Origin: Verrucomicrobiia bacterium
GTDB lineage: Bacteria > Verrucomicrobiota > Verrucomicrobiia > Palsa-1439
Assembly (NCBI GenBank): GCA_022072455.1
Contig: JAJVHY010000004.1
Coordinates: forward strand, 426,295-490,294
DNA: 64,000 nt
Reading direction: 5' to 3'
Shown here piece after piece: positions 1 to 9,275 of the stretch. The translations under genes were made by a program, and so were the position numbers. The stretch's first letter is position 1; each line of letters begins with the position of its first letter. A model generated the notes under the pieces. The model had not been told where the DNA came from. It searched no databases and saw only the letters and a program-made list of their open reading frames with translations.

Positions 1-364
1 TCGTGTTGAGCGCGACGGTGCCGACGGTGGCGCCGGTCTCGCCATTGACGCCGGTGATCGAGGTCACCGTCGCCGAGTGCGGCAATCCATCGTACGTCAC
101 CGTGTAGGGCGTCACCACGACCGTCGCGTTGGCCTTGTTAATGGTGTTGGTAATGGTGGTCACCGAGATGTTGTTGTAGTTGGCCGTGCCCGTGAAACTC
201 CAACTGTCGCTGCTATACGTCCCGGCTGCCGTGTGCGTCGTGTTGAGCGCGACGGTGCCGACGGTGGCGCCGGTCTCGCCATTGACGCCGGTGATCGAGG
301 TCACCGTCGCCGAGTGCGGCAATCCATCGTACGTCACCGTGTAGGGCGTCACCACGACCGTCGC
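1..364 (-). repeat. 237-bp tandem repeat coding 79-residue MBG-type modules
   Basis: Bases 1-127 are identical to bases 238-364, giving a period of 237 bp (79 codons) inside the giant surface protein. Each unit codes a module with the core VTYDGLPHSATVTSITGVNG. Identity without synonymous change suggests recent duplication or gene conversion. The array continues beyond the left edge, so its copy number cannot be given. Confidence 0.9.
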
Positions 365-3300
365 CGTCGCCTTACCTATGGTGAATGCGGTGGCACTGGA
401 CGAGGCCGTGTTGAAATTGCTGTCCGCCGCCAACGACACCTGCGCCGTATAGCTGCCCGCGGCCGTCGGCCGAGTCGCACTGGGTCCGTACGTCGTTCCG
501 CTGACCCCAACATAGGTCCATGTCGCCGCACCGTTGTCGCCGGTAGGACTCGTTGTGAAGCTGTTTGGTCCCTGCGCCGACCCGTTGTAGGTGTAACTGC
601 CCACCGTCACCGTCACCGTCGGCGTCGCCTTGTTTACGGTCAACGTCGTGCTGGTGTTGTTCGGTGCGGCATTGAGACTGGCGTCGCCGGCATAGGCGTA
701 GGTGATCGTGTACGGCGTGGCCGACGCCGGAATCGTCGCAGTGGGGAAACTCACGGAGAAGCCGCCCGCACCGCCGGAGATCGTGGCAGGTTGCGTTGAG
801 CCGTTGATCGTGACGCTGACCGTCTCGCCATTCGCGGGATAAACCGGACCGCTGGCGCTGACTGTGCCGCTCAACGTGACGCTGGTCGTTCCATAGGTGA
901 TGCTCTGGCTGCTGGTCACACCGGTGATGCTCGGAGTCGCGGGAGTGATGTTGAAGGTGCTGGAGGTGGCGCCGGTCAGGCCGCTGGAACTGGCGGTGAG
1001 AGTGTAGCCGGTGCCGCTCTTGTTGATGGAAATGTTGCTGAACGTCGCGGTGCCGCCGCTGGCCGCGACGGGTGTGGTGCCGCTGAGCGTGCCGCTGCCG
1101 GGGTTGGTCCCGATGGCGAGGGAGACGTTCGCGGAGCTGGAGACAAGGTTGCCGTATTGATCTTGGATCTGCACGGTGATCGCCGGGCTGATCGATTGAC
1201 CGGCGGTCGCATTGCTGGGTTGTTGGATGAACGCGAGTTTATTGGCGGAGCCAGCGGTGATGTTGAAGGTGCTGGAGGTCGCCCCGGTCACACCGCTCGC
1301 GGCGGCACCGAAGGTCAGTCCCGTGCCGGCTTGGCGGATAACCAAGTCGTTGAAGGTGGCTTTGCCGGTCGCGTCGGTGGTTTGCGGATTCGTGCCGCTG
1401 TAGAGCGTGCTGCCGTTGACCGTCAGGGTGATGGCGACTCCGCTTTGCGGAACGTTGTTGTTGGAGGCGTCGCGAAGTTGGACCACCACGCTGGCCATCG
1501 TGCTGCCGGCGGTCGTGTTGGCTGGCTGGGTGGTGAAGACGAGTTGCGTCGCCGCACCGACAACTTGGAATGAACTGCTCGTCGCGGTCTTGCCGTTGCT
1601 GGTCGCGGTGAGTTGTTTGCCGCTGCCGGTGGCGCTGATGGTCAGATTATTGAACGTCGCCACGCCGCTGGCGTCCGTCGTCTGGGGCGTGGTGCCGCCG
1701 AGGGTGCCGGTGCCGGCGCTGAGGGTCATGGCGACGTTGGCGCCGGGGACGACGACGTTCAGCGCGTCTTTGGCGGTCACGGTGACGGCGGGGTTGATGG
1801 CGGAGTTGACCACGGCGGTCGAGGGTGGTTGTTGGCTGAAGGTGACAGTGTTCACCGCTTGGTCGCCGATGGCAAAGCTGCCGGAGCCGCTCTCGCCACT
1901 GATGGTGGCGGAGGTGCCGGTCGGCGTGCCGTTGAGGGTGGTGGTCGTCCACGAGCCGTTGTACTGACGGACGACAAACTGGGAGGCTGTGGCTGTGCCG
2001 TCGACGTCGCCGCTCACGTAGTTGAACGTCGCGCCGTACGTGCTGAAAGTCGAACCCGATTGGGTCAGCGTCCAGGTGCGGTTGACGCTGCGGCTGGAGT
2101 CGATGCCGGAGGTGGCGATTTGCGCATGGTCACCGGCGCTGGTCGTCGCCTTGATGGTCCGCGTGCCGGAACCGCTGACGGTCAGGCCCGACAAGGAGAC
2201 AGGGGAGTAGGTGGTCGCGTCGCCGATGGGGAACGTGGGCGAGGTGGTGCCGTTGTTGAAGGTGAGCGTCAGGTTGCCGTTGACGTAGCTGGACGAACTG
2301 GCGCCGGTGATGGAACTGCTGGCACCCATCGTCAGCGTGTTGGCTCCGGTGGCAACGATGCCGCTGGTGAGCGTGAGGTCGCCGTTAACGGTCACATTGC
2401 CGCTGAGGGTGACGCCGTTGGCGTTGTTGATCGTCATGTCGTTGACGCTAGTCGGCAAGCCACTGGTGACTTGGGCGCCGGTCGTGCCGTTGAAGGTGTA
2501 ATTGGCACCGGTGTTAAACGTCTTGGTGGTGGTCGTGATGTTCCCGTTGAGGCCGCCGGTATGACCGGAGATGAGCGTCGCGGCGGAACTGTTCGCCACG
2601 ATGAATGAGCCGGCACCGCTGATGACTTGGATGTCGCAGTCCAAGGTGCCGTTGACGGTGAAGGATTGACCGGAGCTAACGGAGAGGCTGCTGGCCAATG
2701 TCAGCGCCGCGCCATTGGCGACGACGAAGTTCATGTTGGCCGTGTTCAACGTACCGCTCGACTTCGTGAAGGTGCCGCTGACGCCGTTGAACGTCACGGT
2801 GATGTCGGAGGAACCGTTTTCAAACGTGCCGCCGGTCTGGGCATACGAACCGCTGACCGTGATCGTGCCGCCACCCGAGTCGCTCGCCTCGAATGTGCCG
2901 CCCTGCATGTTGAAATCGCCGCCGATTGCCAAGCCGATCTCCGCAGAGTTACCGCCTCGCAGTGTGCCGGTGCCCGTGGTCACGACGGTGAAATCACCGT
3001 TCACGGTCGCCAGGTCGCCGGCCAAACTGATCGTGCTGGATTGGTTCGGGCAGTTCCACGTGAAGTTCCCGAAGGTCTGATCGTAGCCCGCCGGGTTGCT
3101 CGAATACGTCGTGTAGCCAATGATTTCACAGGTCGAATTGGCGTTCCAAGTCGCTGTCGGAATCGTGCCACCGGTCGTCGTGAAGTTGTGCTGGTACTTG
3201 CCGCCCGATTGGAAAGTCAGCGTGCCGTTCCGGTTGACCGTGCCCGCGTTCTGCAGGACGCCGCCGGCGTTGACGTTGAGCGTCACGCCGGAGTTGATCG

Positions 3301-6300
3301 TCAGCGTCCCCTGGACGACGAGCAACCCGGTGAGGTTCAACGTACCGGTTTGCGTCCGCAAACTGATCGTGTCGCCGCTCTGGATGGTAATCAGCTCGCC
3401 GGCCGCACCGGTCGGCGCGCTGCCAGCGGCCACCCAGCTCGACCCGTTCCACGTCTGCCAACTGGCCGTGCTGTCCCAGTTGCCGCTCGAACTGACATTG
3501 CTGCGGTAATCGCCGCTCGCGGTATTGATGACGATGTTGTCCGAGGTGCCCGTCTTGCCATTGCCGTCGGTGGCAGTGACGGTGATTGTTTCGGGAACGT
3601 TGTCGCGGGTGCTGATCGTGAACGTGCCGTTGACTAGCGGCTTGGTGACGTCGCCAAACGTGCTGTCGCCGTTGCTGTCGAAGTCGACGCTGCCGGTGCC
3701 GCTCATGGTCACCACCGTCGCGCTGTCGGTCGTGACGGTGTTGTTGTTGGCGTCCTGTGCCGTGACGGTGACGGTGAACGCCGCGCCGCGCACTTGCGGC
3801 GTGGTCGCGCTGACCGCGTAGTGATCAATCGGCCCGTGCGTGACTGTGATAGTGCCGCTGGTCACACTCAACGACGGGCTGCTGAGCGTGGCAGTCAGCG
3901 TCTTGCTGCCGGTCTGGCTGATGCTCAAACCGCTGAAGGTGGCGAGGCCCGCGGCCAGTGACTGCGCACCGCCGCCCGCCAACACGCCGCCGCCGTTGAG
4001 CGTCAACGTGACCGTGCCACTGCTGACGTCGTTGCCGTAGGTGTCGAGGACCCGGACCGTGACCGCCGGCGACAACGTCGCGCCCGCCTGGACAGTGGCG
4101 GGCGGGCCTTGGAGGAACTGGATCGTGGCAGCCGTGGCGGCGTTGATCGCGAAGCTCGTGCTCGTGGCTGCCGTCAGGCCGCCGCCGTTGGCGGTGAAGG
4201 TCAGGCCGGTACCGGCTTGGCGGATCACCAGGTCGTTAAAGGTCGCCTTGCCAGTCGCATCGGTATTCTGCGGATTGGTGCCCGAGTAGAGCACGCTGCC
4301 GTTTAGCGTCAACGTGATGGGCGTGCCGCTCTGGGCCACCGCGTTACCGTTGGCGTCTTGGACTTGCACGACGACGCTGGCCAGCGTGCTGCCGGCCGGG
4401 GTGCTCACCGCCGGCTGGGTCGTGAACCCGAGCTTGGTGGCCGCGCCCGCGAGCACCTCGAACGCCGCGCTGTCCACCGACGCGGTGGGCGAGGTCATGC
4501 TGGCGCGCAAGGTCTTGCCGGCGCCGGCCTGGGTGGTGCTCAGGTTCGCGAAGGTCGCGATGCCGTTGGCATCTGTGGTCTGGCTGGTGGTCCCAGCGAG
4601 CGTCCCGCCGCCCATCAAGGCCATTGACACCGTCTTGCCGCTGATGTTGTTGCCGTACGCGTCGGTGACCCGCACGGTCACCGCGGGTGCCAGCGTCTGG
4701 CCGGCGCCGACGGTGGCGGGCGGGCCCTGAACGAAGGCGAGGTTGGCCGCGGTGCCCGCGGTGATGTTAAAGCTCGAACTGGTGGCTGCTGTCAGGCCGC
4801 CGCCGTTGGCGGTAAAGCTCGCCCCGGTGGCCGCTTGCCGGATGACGAGGTTGTTGAAAGTGGCGCGGCCGTTGGCGTCGGTCGTTTGTGGGTTGGTGCC
4901 ACTATAGAGCGTGGCGCCATTCGCGGTCAGGGTGATCACGGTGCCGCTCTGCGACTTGTTGTTACCAAACTGGTCCTGGATCTGGACGATGACGTTCGCC
5001 ATGGTGGACCCGGCGGTGGTGTTTGCGGGTTGGGTCGTGAACGCAAGTTGGGTGGCGTCGCCAGCCACCATGATCAAGGTCCCCATGTTGGCGCCGGTGG
5101 ACACTTCGTTGTCCGTGCCTGACTTGGTGATATTGGCGCTGGTCAGCGGCGTGCCATTGATCGGGCGCACCTTGATGCCGGACCAGGTGAACACGGACCG
5201 CCGACTCGAAGTGCTCTCGACCGTGACGTACATCGTGATCTGGCTGGCCGTCGGACTGAAATACTCGTCCCGCGAATCGCCAGTCTGTGAGTTGGAGCTG
5301 TTGATGTACGCATCCGAACCGCTGCCGCTGCCCGTGACCTGCACCCGCACCGAGTTCGCGGTGGTGTCGAACTCGAAACCGGCGGGCGCGTTGAGAATGA
5401 ACGAGCCCCCGTCCAATCCGTCGCTGTCAGTCTCGGTGACCACCGGCCCCGTCAGCTCGGTGTAAGCGCCTGTGCCGCCCGCGCGCGCCGTGTCCGCCGA
5501 GATGGAGCTGCTGCCGGTCGCCACAACCACAGTCGCGTTGTCCGTGAAGCGGGTGGTTGCGCTCAAGCCCGAGCTTTGCCCCTTCGCGGTCAGGTCGAGC
5601 GTCGTGCCGAGGAAATCTTCGCTGAAGACCAGCCAGGTGGTGGTAAACTCACCATTTGCATCAGCCACAACTTCCCAAGCATCGTATGCCGTTCCCGCAT
5701 CGGGGCCTTCCACTTGGACGACTTGGTTGCTCACGGTCTCGCCCGGCAGGAAGCCCGAGCCAGTGATGTCCACAAAGGAATATGGCGGATAATCATCCCG
5801 ATCGGTCGTAATGTTGGCCGGATTGTAAAGCGCGGCGGTGCTGACGAGTTCGTTGCTGCTGTTGATGCCGCCAATGACAAGAATTTGCTTATTGGTGGCT
5901 AGTTCACTGGCGGTCTGGCCGGTGCGCTGGAGCGGGACGGCATTGGTGCTCGTCAGGTCTTCCCATTGATTGCTGCTGGCAACCGATAAGACACCCGCCA
6001 TGTCAGAGCCGAGCACAAGAACTTTGTCGTTCGCCAGCAACGTCGCGCTAGAATTGGTCGCCGGCAAGGTCGCGACAGCGGTGAAGGTTTCGGTGGCGGG
6101 ATCGTATTGTTCAACCGTGTTACCGGCATCGCCGCCCACGAGCAGAACTTTCGCATCGGTCGTGGAAATGGCAGTGGCATCCGAGCGGGTGGCGGTCATG
6201 GGTTGTGCTACGAGCGTGAAGGTCTGGTTGGTCAAATCGAAAAATTCGGCCGTGTTGGCGCCGCCGCCGGTCAGGAAGACACTGTTGTCGGCAAAGAGTG

Positions 6301-6898
6301 TTGCGGAGTGCGCGGTCCGGGCCTGTTGGAGGAAACCAACCGAGGTAAACGTGCCAGTCGCGGGATCGAACAGCTCAGCCGTACCGGCGACGTCGCCGCC
6401 GGCGAGCAGGACTTGACCGTCGGTCAGTTTCGTCGCGGAATGCTGGCTCCGCGCGGTGGTCATGGACGCGATGGTTTGGGAGGTCTGTGTGGCTGGATCG
6501 TAAATTTCCGCCGCGCTCAGCGCGCCGCCGGCATTGTGACCGCCAGTGATCAAGACGCGACCGTCATCGAGCAAGGTGGCCTTGTGGCCGACGCGCGCGG
6601 TGCCGAGGTCACCGGCGACGGTGAATGCGTTGGTGGAAGGGTCGAAGACCTCAATCGCCGCGACCGCGCCGGCTTCGTTCTCGCCGCCGATGACGAGAAT
6701 GCGTCCGTCCGGCAGGACGGTGGCCGTGTGGCCTTGGCGCGGGACGTTGAGCGGCGAGACCGCGGTGACGCGCGGGGAAGTGCTCGCGTCGGCGGAGGAA
6801 ACCCAGCCGATCATGTGGATGGGCACGACGAGTGTCAGGATCAGCCAACTGGAGATGATGGAGTTGAGTCCGCGCAGAACGACGTTATTTCTTTTCAT
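1..6898 (-). CDS. Giant secreted Kelch / Ig-like / MBG-repeat surface protein, 3' end beyond window
   Basis: Read directly on the minus strand from ATG at 6898; the frame stays open to base 1, so at least 2,299 residues are encoded and the C-terminus is missing. A Shine-Dalgarno-like AGGGA lies 6 nt before the start. The N-terminus (MKRNNVVLRGLN then a hydrophobic stretch ending near SADA) looks like a signal peptide. Residues about 45-355 form six to seven Kelch-type repeats (pattern HTATVLPDGRILVIGG). An ITGSGF-type Ig domain follows, then several Big/invasin-type domains of about 90-100 residues (FTTQPANTTAGS motif). A G/N/T-rich beta-helix-like part lies at about nucleotides 3500-2180, then three more Ig-like domains and MBG-type modules. 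Such proteins are usually exported and act in surface attachment or cell-cell contact; the substrate is unknown. It follows a sigma-factor gene by 28 bp, so the two are probably co-transcribed. Confidence 0.88.
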   Translation of the reverse strand, partial: MKRNNVVLRGLNSIISSWLILTLVVPIHMIGWVSSADASTSPRVTAVSPLNVPRQGHTATVLPDGRILVIGGENEAGAVAAIEVFDPSTNAFTVAGDLGTARVGHKATLLDDGRVLITGGHNAGGALSAAEIYDPATQTSQTIASMTTARSQHSATKLTDGQVLLAGGDVAGTAELFDPATGTFTSVGFLQQARTAHSATLFADNSVFLTGGGANTAEFFDLTNQTFTLVAQPMTATRSDATAISTTDAKVLLVGGDAGNTVEQYDPATETFTAVATLPATNSSATLLANDKVLVLGSDMAGVLSVASSNQWEDLTSTNAVPLQRTGQTASELATNKQILVIGGINSSNELVSTAALYNPANITTDRDDYPPYSFVDITGSGFLPGETVSNQVVQVEGPDAGTAYDAWEVVADANGEFTTTWLVFSEDFLGTTLDLTAKGQSSGLSATTRFTDNATVVVATGSSSISADTARAGGTGAYTELTGPVVTETDSDGLDGGSFILNAPAGFEFDTTANSVRVQVTGSGSGSDAYINSSNSQTGDSRDEYFSPTASQITMYVTVESTSSRRSVFTWSGIKVRPINGTPLTSANITKSGTDNEVSTGANMGTLIMVAGDATQLAFTTQPANTTAGSTMANVIVQIQDQFGNNKSQSGTVITLTANGATLYSGTNPQTTDANGRATFNNLVIRQAATGASFTANGGGLTAATSSSFNITAGTAANLAFVQGPPATVGAGQTLAPAVTVRVTDAYGNNISGKTVSMALMGGGTLAGTTSQTTDANGIATFANLSTTQAGAGKTLRASMTSPTASVDSAAFEVLAGAATKLGFTTQPAVSTPAGSTLASVVVQVQDANGNAVAQSGTPITLTLNGSVLYSGTNPQNTDATGKATFNDLVIRQAGTGLTFTANGGGLTAATSTSFAINAATAATIQFLQGPPATVQAGATLSPAVTVRVLDTYGNDVSSGTVTLTLNGGGVLAGGGAQSLAAGLATFSGLSISQTGSKTLTATLSSPSLSVTSGTITVTHGPIDHYAVSATTPQVRGAAFTVTVTAQDANNNTVTTDSATVVTMSGTGSVDFDSNGDSTFGDVTKPLVNGTFTISTRDNVPETITVTATDGNGKTGTSDNIVINTASGDYRSNVSSSGNWDSTASWQTWNGSSWVAAGSAPTGAAGELITIQSGDTISLRTQTGTLNLTGLLVVQGTLTINSGVTLNVNAGGVLQNAGTVNRNGTLTFQSGGKYQHNFTTTGGTIPTATWNANSTCEIIGYTTYSSNPAGYDQTFGNFTWNCPNQSSTISLAGDLATVNGDFTVVTTGTGTLRGGNSAEIGLAIGGDFNMQGGTFEASDSGGGTITVSGSYAQTGGTFENGSSDITVTFNGVSGTFTKSSGTLNTANMNFVVANGAALTLASSLSVSSGQSFTVNGTLDCDIQVISGAGSFIVANSSAATLISGHTGGLNGNITTTTKTFNTGANYTFNGTTGAQVTSGLPTSVNDMTINNANGVTLSGNVTVNGDLTLTSGIVATGANTLTMGASSSITGASSSSYVNGNLTLTFNNGTTSPTFPIGDATTYSPVSLSGLTVSGSGTRTIKATTSAGDHAQIATSGIDSSRSVNRTWTLTQSGSTFSTYGATFNYVSGDVDGTATASQFVVRQYNGSWTTTTLNGTPTGTSATISGESGSGSFAIGDQAVNTVTFSQQPPSTAVVNSAINPAVTVTAKDALNVVVPGANVAMTLSAGTGTLGGTTPQTTDASGVATFNNLTISATGSGKQLTATSNGKTATSSSFQVVGAATQLVFTTQPANTTAGSTMASVVVQLRDASNNNVPQSGVAITLTVNGSTLYSGTNPQTTDATGKATFNDLVIRQAGTGLTFGAAASGVTGATSSTFNITAGSANKLAFIQQPSNATAGQSISPAITVQIQDQYGNLVSSSANVSLAIGTNPGSGTLSGTTPVAASGGTATFSNISINKSGTGYTLTASSSGLTGATSSTFNITPATPSITGVTSSQSITYGTTSVTLSGTVSASGPVYPANGETVSVTINGSTQPATISGGAGGFSVSFPTATIPASATPYTITYAYAGDASLNAAPNNTSTTLTVNKATPTVTVTVGSYTYNGSAQGPNSFTTSPTGDNGAATWTYVGVSGTTYGPSATRPTAAGSYTAQVSLAADSNFNTASSSATAFTIGKATATVVVTPYTVTYDGLPHSATVTSITGVNGETGATVGTVALNTTHTAAGTYSSDSWSFTGTANYNNISVTTITNTINKANATVVVTPYTVTYDGLPHSATVTSITGVNGETGATVGTVALNT

Positions 6899-6926
6899 TG
6901 TATTTCCCTTTTTTCCCTTGGCAAAA

Positions 6927-7457
6927 CTAACTGAGCGCTTGGCTTGTTGATTCTTCGAGCAAGGCGCCGGTAATGCGGCCAATCTTGCGGCGATGCTTGA
7001 TCACGGCCGGATGAGTGACCCGTAACTCGCGGGCGATTTCTCGAACTCCCAGACCCTTCATCAACAAATTCAAAATCTCCTGCTGCATGGCGTTGAGTTG
7101 TGGCTTGATGATTTCAACGATTTCTTGCGTCACCAACTCAGCGAACCCGTCCGCCGGATCCACGGCATCCACCAAACAAAACACATGCCCGTCCAAGTCT
7201 TCGCTGGTCATCCCGAGAGGAACGAGGTCGCGCGCTCGTTTGAGAGAATCCACACTCCGGCCAATCTTCAGATAATTGCGGGCCCGGTATTCACAACTCT
7301 TGACGTACCAACTCTCTGTCCGCCCCACTTGGGCCGTTTTCACTTGGCAGAGATGGACTAACATCTCCTGCATGAGATCTTTGCGCAGCTCCTCGTTGGC
7401 GGTCAGCTTCGCAGCCACCCCACGCAACTTTAGATATATCCGACTCTCGCCTGTCAT
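6927..7457 (-). CDS. Small sigma-70-like (ECF-like) RNA polymerase sigma factor
   Basis: 176 residues. The C-terminal third (MQQEILNLLMKGLGVREIARELRV then HPAVIKHRRKI) is a clear helix-turn-helix like sigma region 4, and residues about 22-80 (LRKDLMQEMLVHL, SWYVKSCEYRARNYL) resemble region 2. Start ATG at 7457 has a strong GAGGAG Shine-Dalgarno 7 nt upstream. The family directs RNA polymerase to a limited regulon. Its only close partner is the giant surface protein 28 bp downstream on the same strand, so it may control its own operon. No anti-sigma gene is adjacent. A general LuxR-type regulator is less likely, since the region-2-like part is present. Confidence 0.75.
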   Translation of the reverse strand: MTGESRIYLKLRGVAAKLTANEELRKDLMQEMLVHLCQVKTAQVGRTESWYVKSCEYRARNYLKIGRSVDSLKRARDLVPLGMTSEDLDGHVFCLVDAVDPADGFAELVTQEIVEIIKPQLNAMQQEILNLLMKGLGVREIARELRVTHPAVIKHRRKIGRITGALLEESTSQALS

Positions 7458-7717
7458 CTCTTTACTCCTCAGTACAATGTTGAAATCACAAAAATGTCAG
7501 AAAAACCGCCGTGGCAGACAGGGCCGACGACGAAACTGTGCAACCAAGAAACAAAAGTGAACACATACAAAGCGGCCTGCGTGCCAGATAAAATATACCT
7601 TGCGAGGCGATTGCCTTTTTCTTGTCGCAAGACATTCCCAACAGAGCGGTTAGCGCGTCGCGAAAAGTCACTCGCCCTTGGGTGACAATTGGAGAAGGGG
7701 GTGTTTTCCTGATTTTC

Positions 7718-7792
7718 TGTTCAGCCGGGCGAACACTCCGAACACAGCAACCGGCACAACTGAACAGCCAAGTGTTCAGTTTCTTGAACACT
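7718..7792. promoter_or_regulatory. Array of six GAACA/TGTTC half-sites (candidate operator)
   Basis: Half-sites lie at 7718-7722 (TGTTC), 7731-7735, 7740-7744 and 7762-7766 (GAACA), 7773-7777 (TGTTC) and 7786-7790 (GAACA). TGTTC-N8-GAACA occurs twice, 55 bp apart. CTGAACA-N6-TGTTCAG (7760-7779) and AGTGTTCA-N6-TGAACACT (7771-7792) are overlapping perfect inverted repeats. The array lies in the 480-bp non-coding stretch upstream of the sigma gene and just before a GATAAT -10-like box on the plus strand. The binding protein is unknown. Confidence 0.55.
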
Positions 7793-7802
7793 CAGCAGTT
7801 GG

Positions 7803-7884
7803 GATAATCGATAGCTGACGAGAGAGGTAATGGCGATTTCAACGCCGGGCTGACACAGCGCTGCCTGATATCAGGCAGCTTTTT
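7803..7884 (+). ncRNA. Candidate short terminated transcript (sRNA or leader-peptide RNA)
   Basis: A GATAAT box (7803-7808, 5/6 match to the -10 consensus) is followed about 70 nt later by a strong hairpin/T-tract terminator, with nothing else coded on this strand. Between them a GAGAGG Shine-Dalgarno-like site precedes ATG at 7830 and a seven-codon reading frame (MAISTPG). There is no good -35 box at the expected distance, but the inverted repeat AGTGTTCA-N6-TGAACACT covers that position, as expected for an activator-dependent promoter. This is an inference from layout only. The rest of 7458-7936 holds no convincing gene. Confidence 0.3.
7860..7884 (+). terminator. Rho-independent terminator-like hairpin
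   Basis: GCTGCCTGATATCAGGCAGC (7860-7879) is a perfect 20-bp palindrome followed by five T on the plus strand. On the minus strand it has no U-tract, yet it lies just after the yihY-like stop codon, so it might also end or stabilise that transcript. Confidence 0.6.
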
Positions 7885-7936
7885 CACGGCGTCTCGACCC
7901 TCAGCCCAGGCAGTGTCGTGTACGCAGCCAGCAGTC

Positions 7937-9265
7937 TCAACCCACCAAATCGCGGAAATTGAGATTGGCCGGCGCGCTGCGCTCGGTTTGCCGCAACTCG
8001 GCCAGTAATTTCTCGACCGGCACGTTGCTCTCCGCTTTGGCGTCCGGGCCCGGGCCAGTGCGCAATGCCGTCAGCACATCCGCAATGAAAATCGTCTCCG
8101 GGGCCCGCGCCGGCATGATCCCCGCCCGTTCGTCAGAAAGCCGCGTCACCAACCCGCACTCCTGCAGCCGGAATATCAACTGATTCAACCACTGCGGCGG
8201 CGCCCCGATCCGCTCCGCCAACTCCTCCAATCCTGGCGCCGGTTGTCCGCGCATAAACCGCTCACAGGCCAGCAACACCGCCCGGCACGCCAACAGTTCG
8301 CGGCCATATTGATCAATCCGTTCACTCGCCCGCTGCTGGAGATAGACCCGCACATTTTGCGCCGCGTACGACACCTGCGCCCCCAGCAGCACAATCATCC
8401 ACGCTAAATACAACCCCACCAACAACACCGGCAAAATGCCCAGTGCCCCATAAATCTGGTTATAACCGACCGCCCGTGAGACATAGAGCGTACTAAGCAG
8501 ACTGTTCACCTGCCAGAGGGTACCGGCAAATACCCCGCCGGCAATCGCCGCCGACAGCCGCACCCGCGTGTTCGGCATCAACGCATACATCAACGAAAAT
8601 GCCACCCACAACACCGCAAACGGCATCACCCGTAAAAAAAACTTCTCCATCCCCGGCAACGCCGTCAGCGTCCCGACCACGTGCAGAAACTCCGTCCGCC
8701 CCGTCCAGTACATTGCCAACAACAGCAACACCGGCCCCAGCGTCACTGTCGTCCAATAATAAACCACCCGTCGCCAGATCGAGCGCCCCTGCTGGATGCC
8801 CCATATGTCATTGAACGTCTGCTCAATCGTCATCAACAACCGCAACGTCACAAACACGAGAAAAACCGTTCCCACCGTCCCCAACGCCCCGGCATTGATG
8901 TTGTCAATGAAGCCCTGAATCTTCTCCACTGCCTCCTGCCGGGCGACTTCATCCTCCGTCATCGCCACCGTATCGAACAACTTATCCATCAGTTTCGGCA
9001 CCAACTCCGCGCTGCTGTCGTGCAGAAAATTCTTCGACATGCTCACTCCGACCGCCAGCAACGGCACCAGCGCCAACAACGTCGTGTACGCCAAGGCCGC
9101 GGCGCGAACGGGACACCGGTTCGTGACAAATCCACGCCAAATCAAGACGAAGAAATAGACAACCGTTCGCAACCGGTTGATGACCGGCTTGGGCGAGACG
9201 GTCTCGTGAAGAATCTCCCGCGCCAGTTCCCGGAGACGGGCAAGCAGCCTGACGATTTGCGCCAT
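7937..9265 (-). CDS. YihY/virulence factor BrkB family membrane protein
   Basis: 442 residues from ATG 9265, 10 bp after the LysE-type gene. The YihY/BrkB core is clear: RAAALAYTTLLALVPLLAVGVSM near residue 55 and about six hydrophobic segments up to residue 305 (including QIYGALGILPVLLVGLYLAWMIVLLGAQVSYA). The C-terminal 120 residues are soluble and resemble a winged-helix (ELAERIGAPPQWLNQLIFRLQECGLV), a frequent extension in longer family members. The molecular function of this inner-membrane family is not settled; it is often, probably wrongly, called ribonuclease BN. It is the last gene of the psd-pssA-lysE-yihY operon. Confidence 0.85.
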   Translation of the reverse strand: MAQIVRLLARLRELAREILHETVSPKPVINRLRTVVYFFVLIWRGFVTNRCPVRAAALAYTTLLALVPLLAVGVSMSKNFLHDSSAELVPKLMDKLFDTVAMTEDEVARQEAVEKIQGFIDNINAGALGTVGTVFLVFVTLRLLMTIEQTFNDIWGIQQGRSIWRRVVYYWTTVTLGPVLLLLAMYWTGRTEFLHVVGTLTALPGMEKFFLRVMPFAVLWVAFSLMYALMPNTRVRLSAAIAGGVFAGTLWQVNSLLSTLYVSRAVGYNQIYGALGILPVLLVGLYLAWMIVLLGAQVSYAAQNVRVYLQQRASERIDQYGRELLACRAVLLACERFMRGQPAPGLEELAERIGAPPQWLNQLIFRLQECGLVTRLSDERAGIMPARAPETIFIADVLTALRTGPGPDAKAESNVPVEKLLAELRQTERSAPANLNFRDLVG

Positions 9266-9275
9266 GCCGGCCAGC

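Noticed and set aside
238-364. CRISPR-like direct repeat
   Set aside because: The repeat unit is 237 bp and codes protein modules; there are no short spacers or cas genes.
77-6950. Many plus-strand frames of 60-336 codons opposite the giant surface protein
   Set aside because: They are Val/Arg/Gly- or Thr/Pro-rich shadows of the repetitive minus-strand gene and carry no family motif.
7486-7791. 101-codon minus-strand frame in the non-coding stretch before the sigma gene
   Set aside because: TTG start, no Shine-Dalgarno, Cys/Ser-rich composition without family similarity; it covers the half-site array.
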